Assembly: GCF_019097595.1 (NCBI RefSeq)
Contig: NC_080710.1
Coordinates: 22,941,780 to 23,005,779, forward strand
Source: Hemibagrus wyckioides
Lineage: Eukaryota > Chordata > Actinopteri > Siluriformes > Bagridae
Reading direction: 5' to 3'
Length of the DNA: 64,000 bases
This document shows, one piece after another, positions 32,775 to 46,770 of the stretch. The position numbers and the translations under genes are program-made. The notes under the pieces are model-generated. The model made no database searches. It had not been told where the DNA came from and saw only the letters and a program-made list of their open reading frames with translations. Each line of letters begins with the position of its first letter. The stretch's first letter is position 1.

Positions 32775-35700
32775 TCACATCATGCTCTTCCTGTATTGAT
32801 TTTGTTGTGGGCTCTTCAGCTTGTCACTGGGGCAGGAGACCTCCTCCAGCTGCCTGCACAGCACTCTGATTTCCTTCACCTCCTCCAGCACATCCCTGGC
32901 CTGCCCCCAGGCACTTGCCGCCTCCTCCAGCAGACGTTCCGCCTCCTTGCCAGGGGCAGAATTTGCACCACGAACCTGGCTGTGACCTTGCGCCTCACAC
33001 AGCAGCTCCTGAGTTCTCTCCAGTTTTAACAAGATGAGCTCCTGTAGCTGGCAGATGGAGTGTGCGGGGGCTGAGGCAGAGCAGTGTGGGATTGATCTCT
33101 TAGCATCCGAGTGAGAGAGGATCTCATCCATGGAGGCGCAACGGTTCTTGTCCGCAGATCGGAACTTCTTTCCAGCCCCAGGGGTTTGTGCTTGGCTCTC
33201 GCTCCAGGTCCAAGCGCTTTCACTTTTGCGTGGCAAGCTCTGAGATTTGACTGTAGCCTCAGAATCAGAAGGTAGAAGTTTACTGGTATCCACTCTGGAG
33301 TTTGCAGGTTTCTTCTGGTCCTGTGCCTTAGGAGATGGTGTATCTTCTTCCTGAATGAGGTCAAGGGTCAGCATGCCATCTGATGTAGATGTTGAGGCCT
33401 GAAAAAGATCAAATAAAACAAATGCACATACTGGCAAGTTCTACTGAAAAATGTTTAAGAGAATGTGTTGCACATAACAGCTATCAGTTCTTAGCAATTT
33501 AAGGAATCCATGTAGCTCCAGGGTTAAAATATGGACAGCTCACCACAGCCAAAAGGTGCCCGCGGGTGGGAAGTCTGCGTGTGTGTGGGATTTTAGCTCG
33601 GTCTCGCGTGGGATGAACCAAACAGCTTTCACCTTCCACTGTAACCTGGAAAGTTAGCCAAAGCAACACGTTAGGATTAGAACATATTAGTCACGTCAAA
33701 AATATCTCTTATTTTACCTCTAATAATAACTAGCCCACATATAAATGTAGTCTCACAAAAATATTTAATATTATAATTTATTTTGCATGTATTTAAGTAT
33801 TGCAGGCTAAACACTCAAATAAATTCATAAATATATTCAATACGTAGATTAGTAAATTAGTAGATTTGACACAATCAATATTATTATGATATTATAATAT
33901 ATATATTATATATATATTATAATTATAATGTTATTTATAACAGGGGCCAGTCTTGAAAACTCTTTTGAACACATTGCTGTTCCACATAATAATCTAAAGC
34001 CCAGTTTAAAGCATTTCATGACTGCAGTAAATATGCCAAAGAGCAGTATAACAGGAGGTCTTATGCTAAGCCCATACAACCTTTGCTCTAGTGTTAAAGG
34101 CAGTCATGTGTGAAACTGCAGTCTCTGAGGTTTAACTCCTAGATTACAGGGACAATCTGTTCACAGCAGACCTGGCTTTGTGTGCTGACTCCATCCTCTC
34201 CATCCTTTCCTCTCCTGATGAGTGTATGAGAAGTGCAAGTAGCAAGTCGACTCTAGTGGAAAGTTTTCATGCCAGTCAGGAGATGCTCTTCAATCAGCAA
34301 ACAACGTCGACTCAACTATGACAGTTCCCTCAGACTCTCTCAACTCAAGATTTTTTCTATGGAAGCACTGTGTCACAGCCATTTTGCTGCTCAATACATC
34401 ATTTAATAGGTGTAGTCACTGCTACTCAATCTGAGAAATGGACAGTTTAGCTGGGAAAAAATGCAACTCTATAATGCCATTTTGAGTCAGAGGTTACACA
34501 TAGAATGTATATACTTAGCTGTTGTATCTTTCAGCTCATTTCAGTTACTAATTACAAATACCTGCAAATGGAAATTCATTAAAACATATGGGACATGAGG
34601 ACAACAATGTGTGTTTGTACTCTTTAATGCTCACTGTACATCTTTGGAATATGAACATCAGAGGCAGCAGAGAGACAGATATATGTGCGCATGTTTGTGC
34701 TTGCAGGTTAAATTCACCTCGTCCAGAATGCGGTTCTTGCCCCTGGTGATGGCTATGTTCAAGGCATTGATCCATGACTCTTTTTCCTCTGGACTGACAG
34801 CCAGGAAGACCAGATTTGGAACCTAGGGGATATGCACACATAGCTGTTACATCTACACCAGAAACATTAGCTTTTATATCTTTCCTTGAGCATCTTGCAT
34901 CTCTTGTTATGGTCACTGAGCAAGTGCAGCAATAAAGTAGAAAGAAAGTAGAAATAAAGATTACTCACTCACAGGTGAGAAGAAAGAATGAGTTCAATAA
35001 TATCCAATCAAATTAACATTCCTTCATTCCATTTAACGCGAGTATGTGTTATCGGTAACCTGTTCTTTAAAATACATTCAGATTTCCTGTAGGGTGTACT
35101 TATGTATTTCACAGCAATAATGTTGTGGTAAAAATAACTTGCTGTCTTTTCTTGCTGTCTTCTGGTGCACTTTGTTGAGTGGTTGCTGAAATCTGTGAGG
35201 ATAGCAGAGCTCTCTTGTATAAACTAATTCCTTGTCTTTGTGATAAAAATTACTGTGCTAATCTGGCATTTAAAATAAATAATTAGACATTTTATGGATA
35301 GGTGTTAATATTATGATGCCTAATAATGATACAACCCACCTGATTGACATGTAACAACCACTACTGAGTTCTTTGTTCTCATTTGCTACAGAAAGTTTAA
35401 TTTAGTCAGTGTAGTCAGATAGCAGAGAGATGGAATAGCCTGGTTTTGTTAATGGTTGATAAATTCCACTCCACACAAGTTCAATTTTAACCAAAGTCCA
35501 CCTCCAACATCTGATTTTAAAGTGGGTGTATTTTTAAGCACAAAAATATCAACTGAGTGCAAACAGGATACAACTGGCATATACTCAACCAATTTAGCAC
35601 TATGCTGGCATTATACTGCAATTTCTGCTTCCACCCACAAAAAAAAAAAAAACAAGAGCCTATAGAGCAATGCGGTTCAAACTTCAGTCTATACACGCAA

Positions 35701-38700
35701 AAAAAGGAGCAAAAGGCTATAATAACATGATGCAAAATATTCTAAATGCAAAGCTCTGGAGACTGCAGCAGTATATACAAATTCCACTGCTTCAGCTCTG
35801 CATATCTCAGTGCTGTCAAAATTCAGAGCATAGCCTAGAAGCATATGTATTTTATTGCTGTCTAAGTAGTTCTGCAACACAAAAGGAACTGGTCTTTACC
35901 TTTGAGTCTAAAACAGAAATGTGCACAGCCAGTATTGTCTTATGATCTGCAACTTGGCATGGAAATAGAACATCAGCAGTATTGGTCATTTCCTCCACAG
36001 CCTGTGCCATATATTACAGCATGCTATTATAAACTAGTGGGAAACATTAGCCACGTGGTGGCGTGTGCTGCTGACTTGTTCTACTCAGACCATGGGATTA
36101 ACCACCTGCCTCAGTACTGGATTTCACTAAATCAGCCTTAATGCTCAGCATGTGACCAGTTAAAATCAGGTAAAATAACCACTGATGTTAGGGGATAGCA
36201 TTTGTGTGGTAATCACTGACGTGAGATTTGTTTTGGTTTGAAGGATAGTGCTCATGTCACATGAACAGGATGACTGAGGACTTGCGAAAGGCGATTAGCA
36301 TTCTTACTGAAAGCTAATTACCTGCTACAAGATGATGACAAAGATTGTATATCACTTTGTGTTTGTTGTCACTCATTACTTATAAGATTTCTAATAAAAA
36401 ATGTACCTACTTAAATTGAAGCGTCAGTATTTCCACAAAATATTTAGATGCTGTAGTTTGCACTGTACTCTTTTTTTAACTTGTTTTGTTTTGATCACCA
36501 CTCCATTCTGAGCATTAGCCAAGAGGCTGCATTACTCACTGTGTTGCCTGGTTGGCGGGCGCACAGCAGTGTGAACTTGCTGTGATTTTTCTTGGTCCGA
36601 CTCTTTGCCTTCCGAAGCTCCTCAGACCTCTCGTAGTCTGTAAGGTCCACCACCTCCTGAATTTTCTTCTCATCCTTCACCTAAGGAGAGCGATAGCTTT
36701 AAGTACATTCTGTCATAACCTTCCTTTTACTGATAATTGTCCCATATTTGAATGATAATGCTGAAGTCCTAAGGAGTCCTGACCTTTAGACTGAGAAGGA
36801 TTACAGCAGAATCTTGGCTAGTGTAAAAGGGGTGGGAAGTCTAAACGCCTGTGCCAAACAGAGATGAAAGTCCTACTGTGTGTTCCTTAAGACATTTTAG
36901 CCAAATTCACTTGCTCTGAACAAAACCTTTCTATCTGTTTAATTGGCCTCTTTAAAAAATGGGGAAATAAAATCCAAATTACTTCAACCCAAACCATACA
37001 AGCAAAAACCCACAGCATAATAGTCTTCAGTGTTCTCATACTTGCCATCCATCAATAGCTATTTTGAAACTCAAACTTTAAATAAATCCAATGCATCCCC
37101 TCAGTGAACACTTTGGGACAAAGTCATGCCCTGAAAACCTGAATGCTAGTGTGAGATTTGACAGGAAGCATGACCTGGCTAGAGACTTGTCCTGATTGGT
37201 TCCATGTCTACATCATTTGTTTGTTTTTTTTCCAGTCAAAATGTGGTTTTACCAAACACTACAAAAACTGTAGACATTACTGTTCCTGGCTTTAAAGCGT
37301 ATCTATAAAACTAAGGATACATTAGCAAACACAGCCTAAAGACTTATCACTTGGTAGAAAATACATGGGGGGGTACCTCTAATTGGCATCTCTAAATTGT
37401 CCGTAGTGTGTGAAAGTTTGTGTAAATGTGTGTGTGTGTGTGTGTGTGTGTGATTGTGCCCTGCAATAGACTGGCCCAGTAGTAAAAGCGGTTTAGAGAA
37501 TAGATGGATAGACAAGATACATGGACCTACTTTACATGGACCACACTGGGCCTGCACTCTGGCAGTTTACGTCCCTGGCAACAGTTACAGTGCAAATGAC
37601 ACTACTTAGATATAACCAACTTGCCAAAAGGCAATCTAAGGACAAAGCTGCATTTGCAATATTTATACAGCCTGAAGCTTATCACCCTCAGCTCTGGCCA
37701 TCGAGACAGGGACGATTATCAGTTAGCTTAGACACAAAGCTACTCGTGACAGTCGGTCAGATGCTGAAATTGGACTCTGTTTGTTTTCAAAGCCTCAGCA
37801 GTTTCACTGTTTGAACAATATGAAAGCTGACACTTACTAGGATGTAAATTGCAAGTGCTAAGTGTAAACTGAGTCTTTCAGAGGGAATATGTGCAGTTTT
37901 TCCAGAATCATCTAACCTACTGGTGTCAGGACATGAGAATAATGATGCTTAATGTTATGTCAATCATTGCATTACATGTCATCCATTGCATCCATGGCTT
38001 CAAGGACACTTTACACATATTGATTATCTTGTTACAGTGTATCTGTAAAGAACTGGGATATATTAGGCAGCAAATGGACAGTCAGTTCTCGAAGTTAATG
38101 TGTTGGAAGCAGGAAAAATAGGCAAGCATAAAGATTGGGCAAGTTTGTGGTGGTATTTCCAAAACCTCAGATTTTGTGGGGTGCTTCCGGAATGCCGTGG
38201 TTACTACATATCAAACGTAGGCCAAAGGCTAGTCCGTCTATTGTAGCACTAACTACAGAAAAAGTTAAGGCCAGCCATAAGTCTCAGAACACACCGTGCA
38301 TCACAGATTGCTGTGTATGAGAGTGTGTAGCTGCAGACCAGGCAGAGTGCACATGCTGACCCCTGTCCACCACTGAAAGCACCTAAAATGGCCACATGAG
38401 CATCAGAACCGCACCATGAAGCGATGGAAGATGGTGGCCCGGCCTGATTAATCATATTTTCTTTTACATCATGTGTGATGCTTTGGGCAGTGTTCTGCTG
38501 GGAAACCTTGGGTCCTGGCAATTATGTGGATGTTACTTTGACATGCACCACCCACCTAAACATTGTTGCTGACCAAGTACATTCCTTCATGTGAAAGGTA
38601 TTCCCTAATTGCAGTGGTCTCTTTCAGCAAAATAATGTGAACTGCAAAAATTGTTCAGGAATGGTCATGAGGAACATGACAAACAGTTCAAGGTGTTAAA

Positions 38701-41700
38701 ATGGCCTCCAAATTCCCCAGGTCTCAAGGTAATAAACCATCTGTGGGATGTGCTGAACAAACAAGTCTGAACCGTGGAGGACCAAACTCACAACTTACAA
38801 GACTTAAAAGATCTTCTGCTAAACTCTTGGTGACAAGATACCACAACACACCTTCAGAGGCACAAGGGGAAATACAGACCATTTGGCAGGTGGTTTTAAT
38901 GTTATGGCTGATCAGTGGATGTTCCAATCACTGTTCCAAAACTAAAGACATAAATTTAGAAACCGGTTACAATAAACCCTGGTGACAGCAGTTTACAGCA
39001 ATATGTTTGGACATATTATCAAATATCAGCAACTCATCAATGTCTTTAAAAACTGACCTTATTTACACTTACATTTAGTCATGTGGCAGTTGTTCTTATT
39101 CAGAGCTTCTTCCAAATGATATGTACTACTGCCCTGCAATAAACAAGTCCTCTCACACTTTTCACTGTGAAGCTACTCATCTCATATTCCTGGAATAATT
39201 CTCAAAACCCACACACTAGCACTCAACCCACTCATCGACAAATCTCTCATCGGCAAAATGCACCCATATCTTTGTAAGCCTCATATGTCCACTGCACCAA
39301 ATCTTGTCATTTCTGTCCACTAAACTTGCAAATGCAAATTTAGTTCAATATCAGAGTGTGACAGCATACTGAAATGATGGTATAACATTTAGTGGCATTA
39401 CTTTTAACTATATATACATACTTTCAGCTAGTATGGATGAGCACATTTCTTAAATCGTGTACAAGATTTTTTTTAAAAGGGTGATCGATCTGTTTTGATA
39501 AACTACCAAATGTTAAAGGTAGGTGTACTGTTTAAAACAAAATTACATTACATTTGCACAGCTTCTGCTGTATCGCATGGTATCTAAACAATTAATAAGG
39601 AATGAATCAAGACAGGGTGTGCTGTTACAGGAAAATAATCAGTGATGAATGCATTCTGATGTGAATTGGACGGCTGTTATCAGCCAGTGTTTATTCCACT
39701 AATACCACAGCAATATGCCAACTCTAACAATTTTAATTTAAAAAATGTCATATATTATTTTTTATTTATTGTTTCTAGTTACATTTTTCTGTTGTGGAAC
39801 ATCCACAAAACAAGTCTGTTCTTGTTATCAATTATATTGTGTGTACACTTTTATCCTGAATTGTTACAGATGAATTACAAAGACATCTACCCTGAAAACT
39901 TTCCTGTGTTTGGAAACTTGAAATTATAGCTGGTAAATCAATTTACGTGGCAAATCCCTTGTGAAAATCTTACTATAGAAATAATAACCAGGCCAATTAA
40001 TAAAACCTCTTATTTGACTTGCAGCCATGCTGCTATTATTGTAAATACATCAGAATTCAACAGTAGGTGAGAATTCATTCATAAAATTGTTGTTCATTTA
40101 TTCATGTTCCTATGAATTTTAATATAGTGGAAATTCAACTCACTGTCTGAAATATCACAGACCATTACATCAGTCTGGTTAAGTCCTTTTCCTGTCAGGA
40201 CTCTTTTCTCACAGTAGCCTAGCAATTAGCTCAGTAACAACAGTTCCAGTTGCATATTGATCAATTCTAAGGAAATACTCACTAGAGAATCTTCACTGAC
40301 AAACTAAAATAATAATAATTGGGTTGGAGTTGGAATCACTTGATAAATCACAATGACCTTTACACAGAAACGGCTAGATTTACATCACACATGCATGATT
40401 ACATATAAAAATATTAATGAATGAAAAGAAAGAAAATAAGCAGTGTATAGCTATTTAAGAAGGTCTCAACCATAAATAGCTGTTAGATGTCTACAAAGGC
40501 TGTTTTTTACTTTGCAGGTTTAGCTCCTTTTCCTACCTACAATACTGTACTTCAGAATCTAATTTTGTTTTGGTTCTGGGTCACTTGCTTTTGTCCATCA
40601 CATCATTTGCTGTGGAATTTTGTGGGTAATTTCAGTAAAAGCACCAACGAATTAGCAGATATATATATATATATATATATATATAAATGGGAATAACAAA
40701 TGCAAAAAAGGGTCAGCGTCATGTCAACCTTTCGGTCAAATGCACAAAATACCAAAGACCAGTATAAAACAAAGTGGAAGTGAAAATGAGGAAATACACT
40801 CCAAAAGCAGAACAGAGATCAGCTGAGTATTTCAACATGCAAGCTTATAAGAAACCACCCTTATATGGATAAAGAACCGAAGGCTCAGGCACTACATATC
40901 CTTTTTTTGGTTTTGGTGTTCCTTTTCATCAACAGTTTAATAAATACTCAGTTGAATGATCTTGGACGGACTAACTCACTAACTAAATTTTTATAAAGAT
41001 GATTTAAAGTCTCCAAAGCTTCATAGCACTCACATCTGCTGTACCTAAAATTTGAAACATAAGTCTCTAATCTGTGCATAAAAGGTAAAGTGCTAGCTTG
41101 CAGTCTAATCAATAAATCCTAGGCAGGGCAACTTTTCCTAATCAGGAATCTATAACTGTTAAAGAAGTTCCACAGAGCCCCTATCCCACTACCAGATCAG
41201 ATCCAAGTTGATAATATTCATAGTCTCTTTATAGTTTGTGAGGTTTGGATTAACACCATTTAATTCGAGTTCCATTTCAAATAGACTAATAACTATAATA
41301 ACTCAGCAATACATACTTTAATCATAGAGGGTTGTGCTTTCCATCAGTGTAACTAAATTAAAAAAACTGACCTCCTGGCTACACTTCACCGATGTCATAT
41401 TAAAAACCACCGGCTTAGGGAATGCACAACACCCATAATGCACTTTACAGTTTGAATTGAATAGAGAGTCCAGAGTCTTTTCAGACACAGTGACAGATTT
41501 TAGCAAATATATTGGTGCAGCTAGAGGTAGCAATGGCAGAAAGGGCTATTGACAAGAAAGAAGAGATGGAGAGACATGAAAGATTCACAGAGCCATTTGT
41601 TGCCTTTTTGTTTTTCTTCTGATTGACAGCTATATTGTGCTTACTAGGCTATTTGTTATTCTTCCAAAATTGCTGTCCTCCAAAACTGTCATGTTATAAT

Positions 41701-44700
41701 GTGCTCACCAAAGTTGGCTCAACAAACAACACTTAGATTTCTGCCCAAGATTCACTGTAGGTGCTGTGTGCTTAAGCAGCCAAGCAGCACAATAAGACAA
41801 TTCTACAAATCAAATCAGTTTAGATCTTATTGAGCTTCTTAATCAAGAATCAGTGTAGTGTAACAGACTGAATAGAATAAAAGCTTGCACCCACACTAGT
41901 GCTTTCTGGATCATAATATTTCATCTTGATTCCCCTGTTTGAATGTTTGGTGTGGAACTGAAAAGAATGGGTGGACCTCTTTTGTAGCTACATGTGGCAG
42001 CGATGAGTAAGATCGCTAACACTCAACGGCTTTAAGCACGAATAATAAAAATAGCTTCTTGCCGCTTTAACCCACACTACCAGTCAATAAAGTGGACACT
42101 AGAGTAAAAATATAATTTTCATTGTCTTATAGGCAATCTTATGATGAAGGTTTAGGAAGGGATTTAAATTTGTTTCTAAGACTAATTCAAACATTTAATA
42201 ACTATGAATAGTAGATAGAATAATAAAAACAAATAGTTTTTACTTAAAACTCAATCGTTCCCTACAAACATTGTTTTAATGAGCAGCTTGGCCAACTAGG
42301 AAACTTTAAAAAAAAAAGAAAAAAAAAAGGGTAAAGCTCCTTATGTTGCATTATTTAAAATTCATATACAATTACAAATGCAATTACTGTAGTGGTTAAT
42401 ATCTTAGACCTGTGCATGTGTGAAGATCATGCTGATACCAAACCCAAAAAGTGTGAGAATAGCATGCAAGCAGGCATTAAACCACAGACAACAGGAAGAA
42501 ACACTGCTTATTCAGACAGAGCAAAGAGACCAAGACCCATGTCTCCCATGTCTGTGTCAACTCAACCACAGACAGCTGTCACACTAAGAGGATGCCACTG
42601 TGTTCAGGACATCTGATCCCCTGCACAGATGAGGAGACACTCCAATGCTGAGGTCACGTTTGTTCCCACACCCCTTTTAAATGCAATAAAGGATATTGTC
42701 TCACTTTACACTGACCCACTGACTATCAGTCATTCTATTAAATCTGATGATTCTTTATACATTTTGTTAGTAATAAATCAACTCTAGTATCACTTTGTAA
42801 GTCTAAACACCAGGTTAACGCGACTCTTTCATATACTTCCTGGTGTTTCTTGGCGTTAAAGAGCAATTTATCAACTATCCCTTTTGGGGGTCCGTATGAA
42901 AATGTTGCTCATTTGTCCTTCACTTAATAAAAATGACACCAAAGCAACAGAAGTTGCTTGATTAATGGCATCTGTCTAGACAGCTGCAGAAAACAGTCAC
43001 CAGCATGATGAAACATCAGTGTGTTAAGCACTAAAAGGGTCATTCCTCCCTGTAGCCACAGGCCATATGCTGGCTCGGCATTGTTTGATCCGATGCTGAG
43101 CGCAGCAAACAGCTTTCTGTGTAAGCATGACTCAAGCTTGTTCCATCTCCACTTCCCTTAGTGGGAAAAGCTAGATGAATAATGGTCTATTTATATTGGG
43201 CGTACTTACAGGAGCCTGTTAAAGCCTTCAGGGCGAAAGATACATTACAGAAAATATCAACATCTACATTTACTGAGATGGGAAAAGTTTATGTGTGGAT
43301 ATATATATACACATCCAGGATTGCATACATTTTTCGTTCTTGAACATTGAAAATCTAGATTCATCAGATCACATGAGCTTTTTCTATTGCTCCTGAGTCC
43401 AATCTTTACGCTCCATAGCAAATTGAAGCTCACTGATAAGTGGTTTTCTTAAGGCTACACAGCTGTTAAGACCCAAACCCTTAATAGTTTTCTTTGCATT
43501 GTACATCTGGAAGTGCTCTTAATTTCACTATTAAACATAGCCATAGTTCTACTGTTGTTGTTTTTTTTTACAAATGTTTAAGTCATCTCCGTTCACGATC
43601 ATTCAAGATTTTTTTTACTGGCTACATTTCTTTGTCAAAGATGATGGTTCACCACTATCCTTCCAGGTTTTAATGATGTTTTGGACAGTTCTTAACCCAG
43701 TTTTAGTAGTTTCAGCAATCTACTCAAACATCTTTTCCATGACCACAGGAAATGTCTTCCAGTTAGGATTAAATAACTTGTTGCCATCTGAAACATATTA
43801 ATCACTGCAGTAATTATCCAATGGAAGATTCTTAACTATTTGCTTAATTAAATCCAGGTGGTGATTGTTTTTGTCAGGCAGTATTGGTCAGAATATAAGA
43901 TAACAGGAAACAAAGTTATAAATAAGACAAATGTCTGACAGCAACTTTGTTACGTGTTACATTCTGACCAAGGTAGAGACACAATTGGATCAAGGTGTTA
44001 AAGTAATTTTGAAAGCCTCTTAAATCCTTCAGCCAGACCAACTGCCTCCTGTTTTCCATCACACCCCTCTACTATTTTCCTTACATGAACCAGTGACCAT
44101 ATGCAACAAATACAATAGTACTATTAATGCAGCCACATGATGTAGCATGTAATAGCATTATATACACTTATCATCTATATGTAATATACAACTAGTACTT
44201 AATAATCAGTGTTTGACTGTACATGAGAACTTGGATAATCAAAACTAGATAAAATACAATAGGGAGAAGATCTATACAGAAGTTTGAGTATCAGTGCTCT
44301 AGCAGATTACATGTGTGATTATTTTTGAGCAAGCTTCCTGTTTTGAATGATTTTACTGAAGCAGCTGTGGTTTAGAGAGTTAAATGCATTGGCTGGGTAC
44401 ATACAATGTCTGTGTGAATGTTTCTCTTGTTTTTTAGCCATTTGCTGCTATTTGCGTAAAATTAGGCCATTTGACACAAACATAAGGGTTCATGTTATAA
44501 ATGTCACTTATATACTGTATCTCTGTATGTAAATGAATATGTTTACAGTTAACTTTACAATAACACTTTTAATTCTAGGTCTCTAATGTACACTTTTAGA
44601 CACTTTATAGAATAAGTATAAGCACTGGTCACTTCCAAACTGCAACTGTTGCCTATTAATTCCAACATAAAAGGTTGTGTCTAGACCCAAATCCTCCTTA

Positions 44701-46183
44701 GTATTAGACAACATTCAGTACATTCTGATACTTTAACCCAAATAACCTGATTCATAACTTTCTACACATTTCACAACCAGGTAAAGCAATTTGTTGTTTT
44801 AAAAAAGCAGACTGCAGATTTCACTACAAAACATCTAATTAAGATAGGGTCATGATGTTGGCTGGCTAGCTCTGCTCAGCTCATTACATTCTCCCATGCA
44901 CAATGTTGTCTTTCACATCAGGGGAGGACAGTTGCTTGCTTGCACAGCAAAGCAAAACAGGTGCACTAGGAAAATGCAGAGGGAATGAAAATATTGCAAA
45001 GGAAACCAATTTTGTAACAAACAATTGACAGCCCTTTAACAACCCTCAGACCAGGTGTAAGGCAGATGACTGTTGACCACTAGGAGCCATCAGTGTTTAT
45101 GTATGATGGCAGCAGGGAACACTTGCAAATATCACTCCAAATTCTGCTACCCTGCATTTAACCCTTATGTAAGCTTGAATGATTGTACTGTGGATACACA
45201 ATTGCTATCAGCAAAGTTATTAAAGAGTTATAACCTTATGACTTCACATCTACTGCATCAATAATAAACTGGCTACTCTCTCACTTCTTTAAACAAAAGG
45301 AGGGACCACTTTTTGAAGCAAATTGGGCCACTGTTTAACAATATGTAAACCTTAAAATCACAACTGTCAGACAAGCATGGTAAAAGGATTTACAATGTAA
45401 ATTATGTGTTTTTTCGTATGTTTAAACATTTCCACACAAATCCTGAAGAATTGAACACGTGTGATAAATGATAAAAAATCTCCTTTCTGAAAATATCAAC
45501 ATATCAATTGTATTTCTTGAAATCTATTTATGTGGAGCATCCACCGTGCTAGTCAATGTTTAAACTGTTATAATAAAATGTATCATCATTACAACAAATG
45601 CACTGATATAAACATTACAGTTGGAACTGTGTGATCTGGGCTTATGTATTAAGCAACTTCTGACCAATCAGAATAAAACAGTCAACAGCAAAGTGGTAAA
45701 CATAAATATGATATTGATATCACAATATAATGACATTAACTTTTCATTTTCCATTTTAAAACAGAAACACAGGCATTAAGTGTTCGTTGTTATTGGATAA
45801 CACAATCTCAGGCACGGATAAGAATCATCTATAATAATTCAAATAAGCAAAGAAGAAGTGACTAATGAATGAGGCTGTGGGAAAATGTATGAGCATTAAT
45901 TTGACTTCTAACTCCAACCTTTATAACTTTCTATACTGCGTATAAGACAGTATTGTATCAGTCAAGTGGCAAAAAATTCTGAATATATATATAAAGGCTT
46001 TTTAAAATAGGCTTGTACTCTAAACTCACCTCTTTCTCCGAGATGTACAGCTTGTCTCCTTTCAGCACCACATATCTGTTTTTCCAGATCTCCCTGAAAA
46101 GGCCTTTGCCACAGTACTTGCGAATCCATCCCACTTTGTCGGGTTGAGCAGGCTGCTGGCTGGAGTCCTGCAAAGCCTTCAAA

Positions 46184-46214
<31 letters not shown>

Positions 46215-46770
46215 ACTCTAAGCAATTAGGCTACAGCCCTGGGTGCAGCTCCTGGGGGTAGCCCATTTCACAAATTTGCATAGGTTAAGGGGTACACAAA
46301 CACACACATATTCACATACTACACACAACACACATGCACACAACACACTACCATTGCCTTTGTCATGGAGATCGTCCCATTCTTTGTGCAACACCAACTG
46401 CGAGCTTGAGTCAGTGCTGAACTTTCCACAAGCGATCACACAATGGCTCTTTACTTTATGTAGTCCACTAATTCAGGCATGAAACAACAAAAACGTGCAA
46501 ATGATGGAAAGTGGGGGGAAAAAGCTTTGATGGAAAACGTCAGTTCTGCAATAACAAATGGGTATTAGTGATGGAGTCCAGCAATCCACACGTACAAATA
46601 AACGCTATAATGGCGCATAACCGAGCAGATCGAGCATCAGTATGTGTTTCCCAAATGTATCCAGAGACAAAGTGTTAAAGCACAAAGACGAGCATTAGTT
46701 AAAGCCACAGTGACAATAGCGCCCACTCCTTTGGGGCTCGTACCCGCTTCGCCGAATTGTTCTTCTTCAT
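32775..46770 (-). CDS. plekho1: PLEKHO1, pleckstrin homology domain-containing family O member 1 (CKIP-1)
   Basis: PLEKHO1 is a PH-domain scaffold that binds phosphoinositides and casein kinase 2 and acts as an adaptor for Smurf1 and in actin and apoptosis signalling (family knowledge). Exons: 46770-46744, 46167-46030, 36680-36540, 34822-34718, 33645-33544, 33398-32775 (stop TGA). All junctions are in phase 0 with GT-AG sites, giving 378 residues; human has 409. Residues 1-9 are MKKNNSAKR. The PH domain spans about residues 19-132, with [46 protein letters not shown] and [12 protein letters not shown]. Exon 5 carries HPTRDRAKI. Exon 6 begins [18 protein letters not shown], has [12 protein letters not shown] near 255-266, Leu/Glu-rich helices at about 289-305 and 322-357, and ends QYRKSMM. 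This matches PLEKHO1 rather than PLEKHO2. Intron 2 (9.3 kb) holds Tc1 relics, and a (TG)n tract abuts the exon 2 acceptor. No AATAAA or ATTAAA is seen on the coding strand for about 0.65 kb after the stop; the first candidate is within a repeat near 31795-31800. Confidence 0.96.
33646..34717 (-). other. PLEKHO1 intron 4
   Basis: It holds an AT-rich dinucleotide stretch at 33890-33930 and, on the opposite strand, an open exon-like segment at 34150-34321 (see findings). Confidence 0.6.
34823..36539 (-). other. PLEKHO1 intron 3
   Basis: It is bounded by ACA|GTGAGT and CCCCTAG|GTTCC. No recognisable repeats or exons are inside apart from a short A-run near 35640. Confidence 0.6.
37375..37505 (-). 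repeat. Decayed dispersed fish repeat with internal (TG)n
   Basis: TGGCATCTCTAAATTGTCCG, the TG run at 37427-37452, then GTGCCCTGCAATAGACTGGC is a recognisable fragment of the repeat family also present at 48.2 kb, in the opposite orientation. Confidence 0.6.
38054..38919 (+). pseudogene. Tc1-like transposon, family A copy 3, decayed transposase
   Basis: It starts within family A at GGATATATTAGGCAGCAAAT, lacking the left terminus, and runs in plus orientation. It retains HTH-region sequence (GTGTTGGAAGCAGGAAAAAT), then TTCTGCTGGGAAACCTTGGG, AATGGCCTCCAAATTCCCCA and CATCTGTGGGATGTGCTGAA (DDE-domain end). It finishes GTTTTAATGTTATGGCTGATCAGTG at about 38919. Many stops and indels make it non-functional. 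It complements copies 1 and 2, which kept only the 5' half. Confidence 0.85.
40659..40685. repeat. (TA)n microsatellite
   Basis: About 13 AT units. Confidence 0.95.
43345..43883 (-). pseudogene. Tc1-like transposon, family E, decayed
   Basis: Plus-strand strings GATTCATCAGATCACATGAG, TCACTGATAAGTGGTTTTCT, AAGGCTACACAGCTGTTAAG, ATCATTCAAGATTTTTTTTA, ACCACTATCCTTCCAGGTTT and the end TTGTCAGGCAGTA appear in the order of a Tc1 family whose transposase lies on the minus strand. The left terminus is missing, and deletions remove parts of the HTH region. Confidence 0.8.
46184..46210. repeat. (CA)n microsatellite at the PLEKHO1 exon 2 acceptor
   Basis: About 13 units. On the coding strand this is (TG)n ending 14-16 nt before the exon 2 acceptor AG. 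Confidence 0.95.

Larger units (their letters stand above)
36681..46029 (-). other. PLEKHO1 intron 2 (9.3 kb)
   Basis: It is bounded by GAG|GTGAGT and CTCCTTAG|GTG. It holds a decayed dispersed repeat with (TG)n at 37375-37505, Tc1 family A copy 3, a (TA)n run and Tc1 family E. The remaining stretches (38.9-43.3 kb, 43.9-46.0 kb) show nothing I recognise. Confidence 0.6.

Noticed and set aside
32631..33029. Plus-strand Leu-rich open frame of 132 codons
   Set aside because: It is the antisense shadow of PLEKHO1 exon 6.
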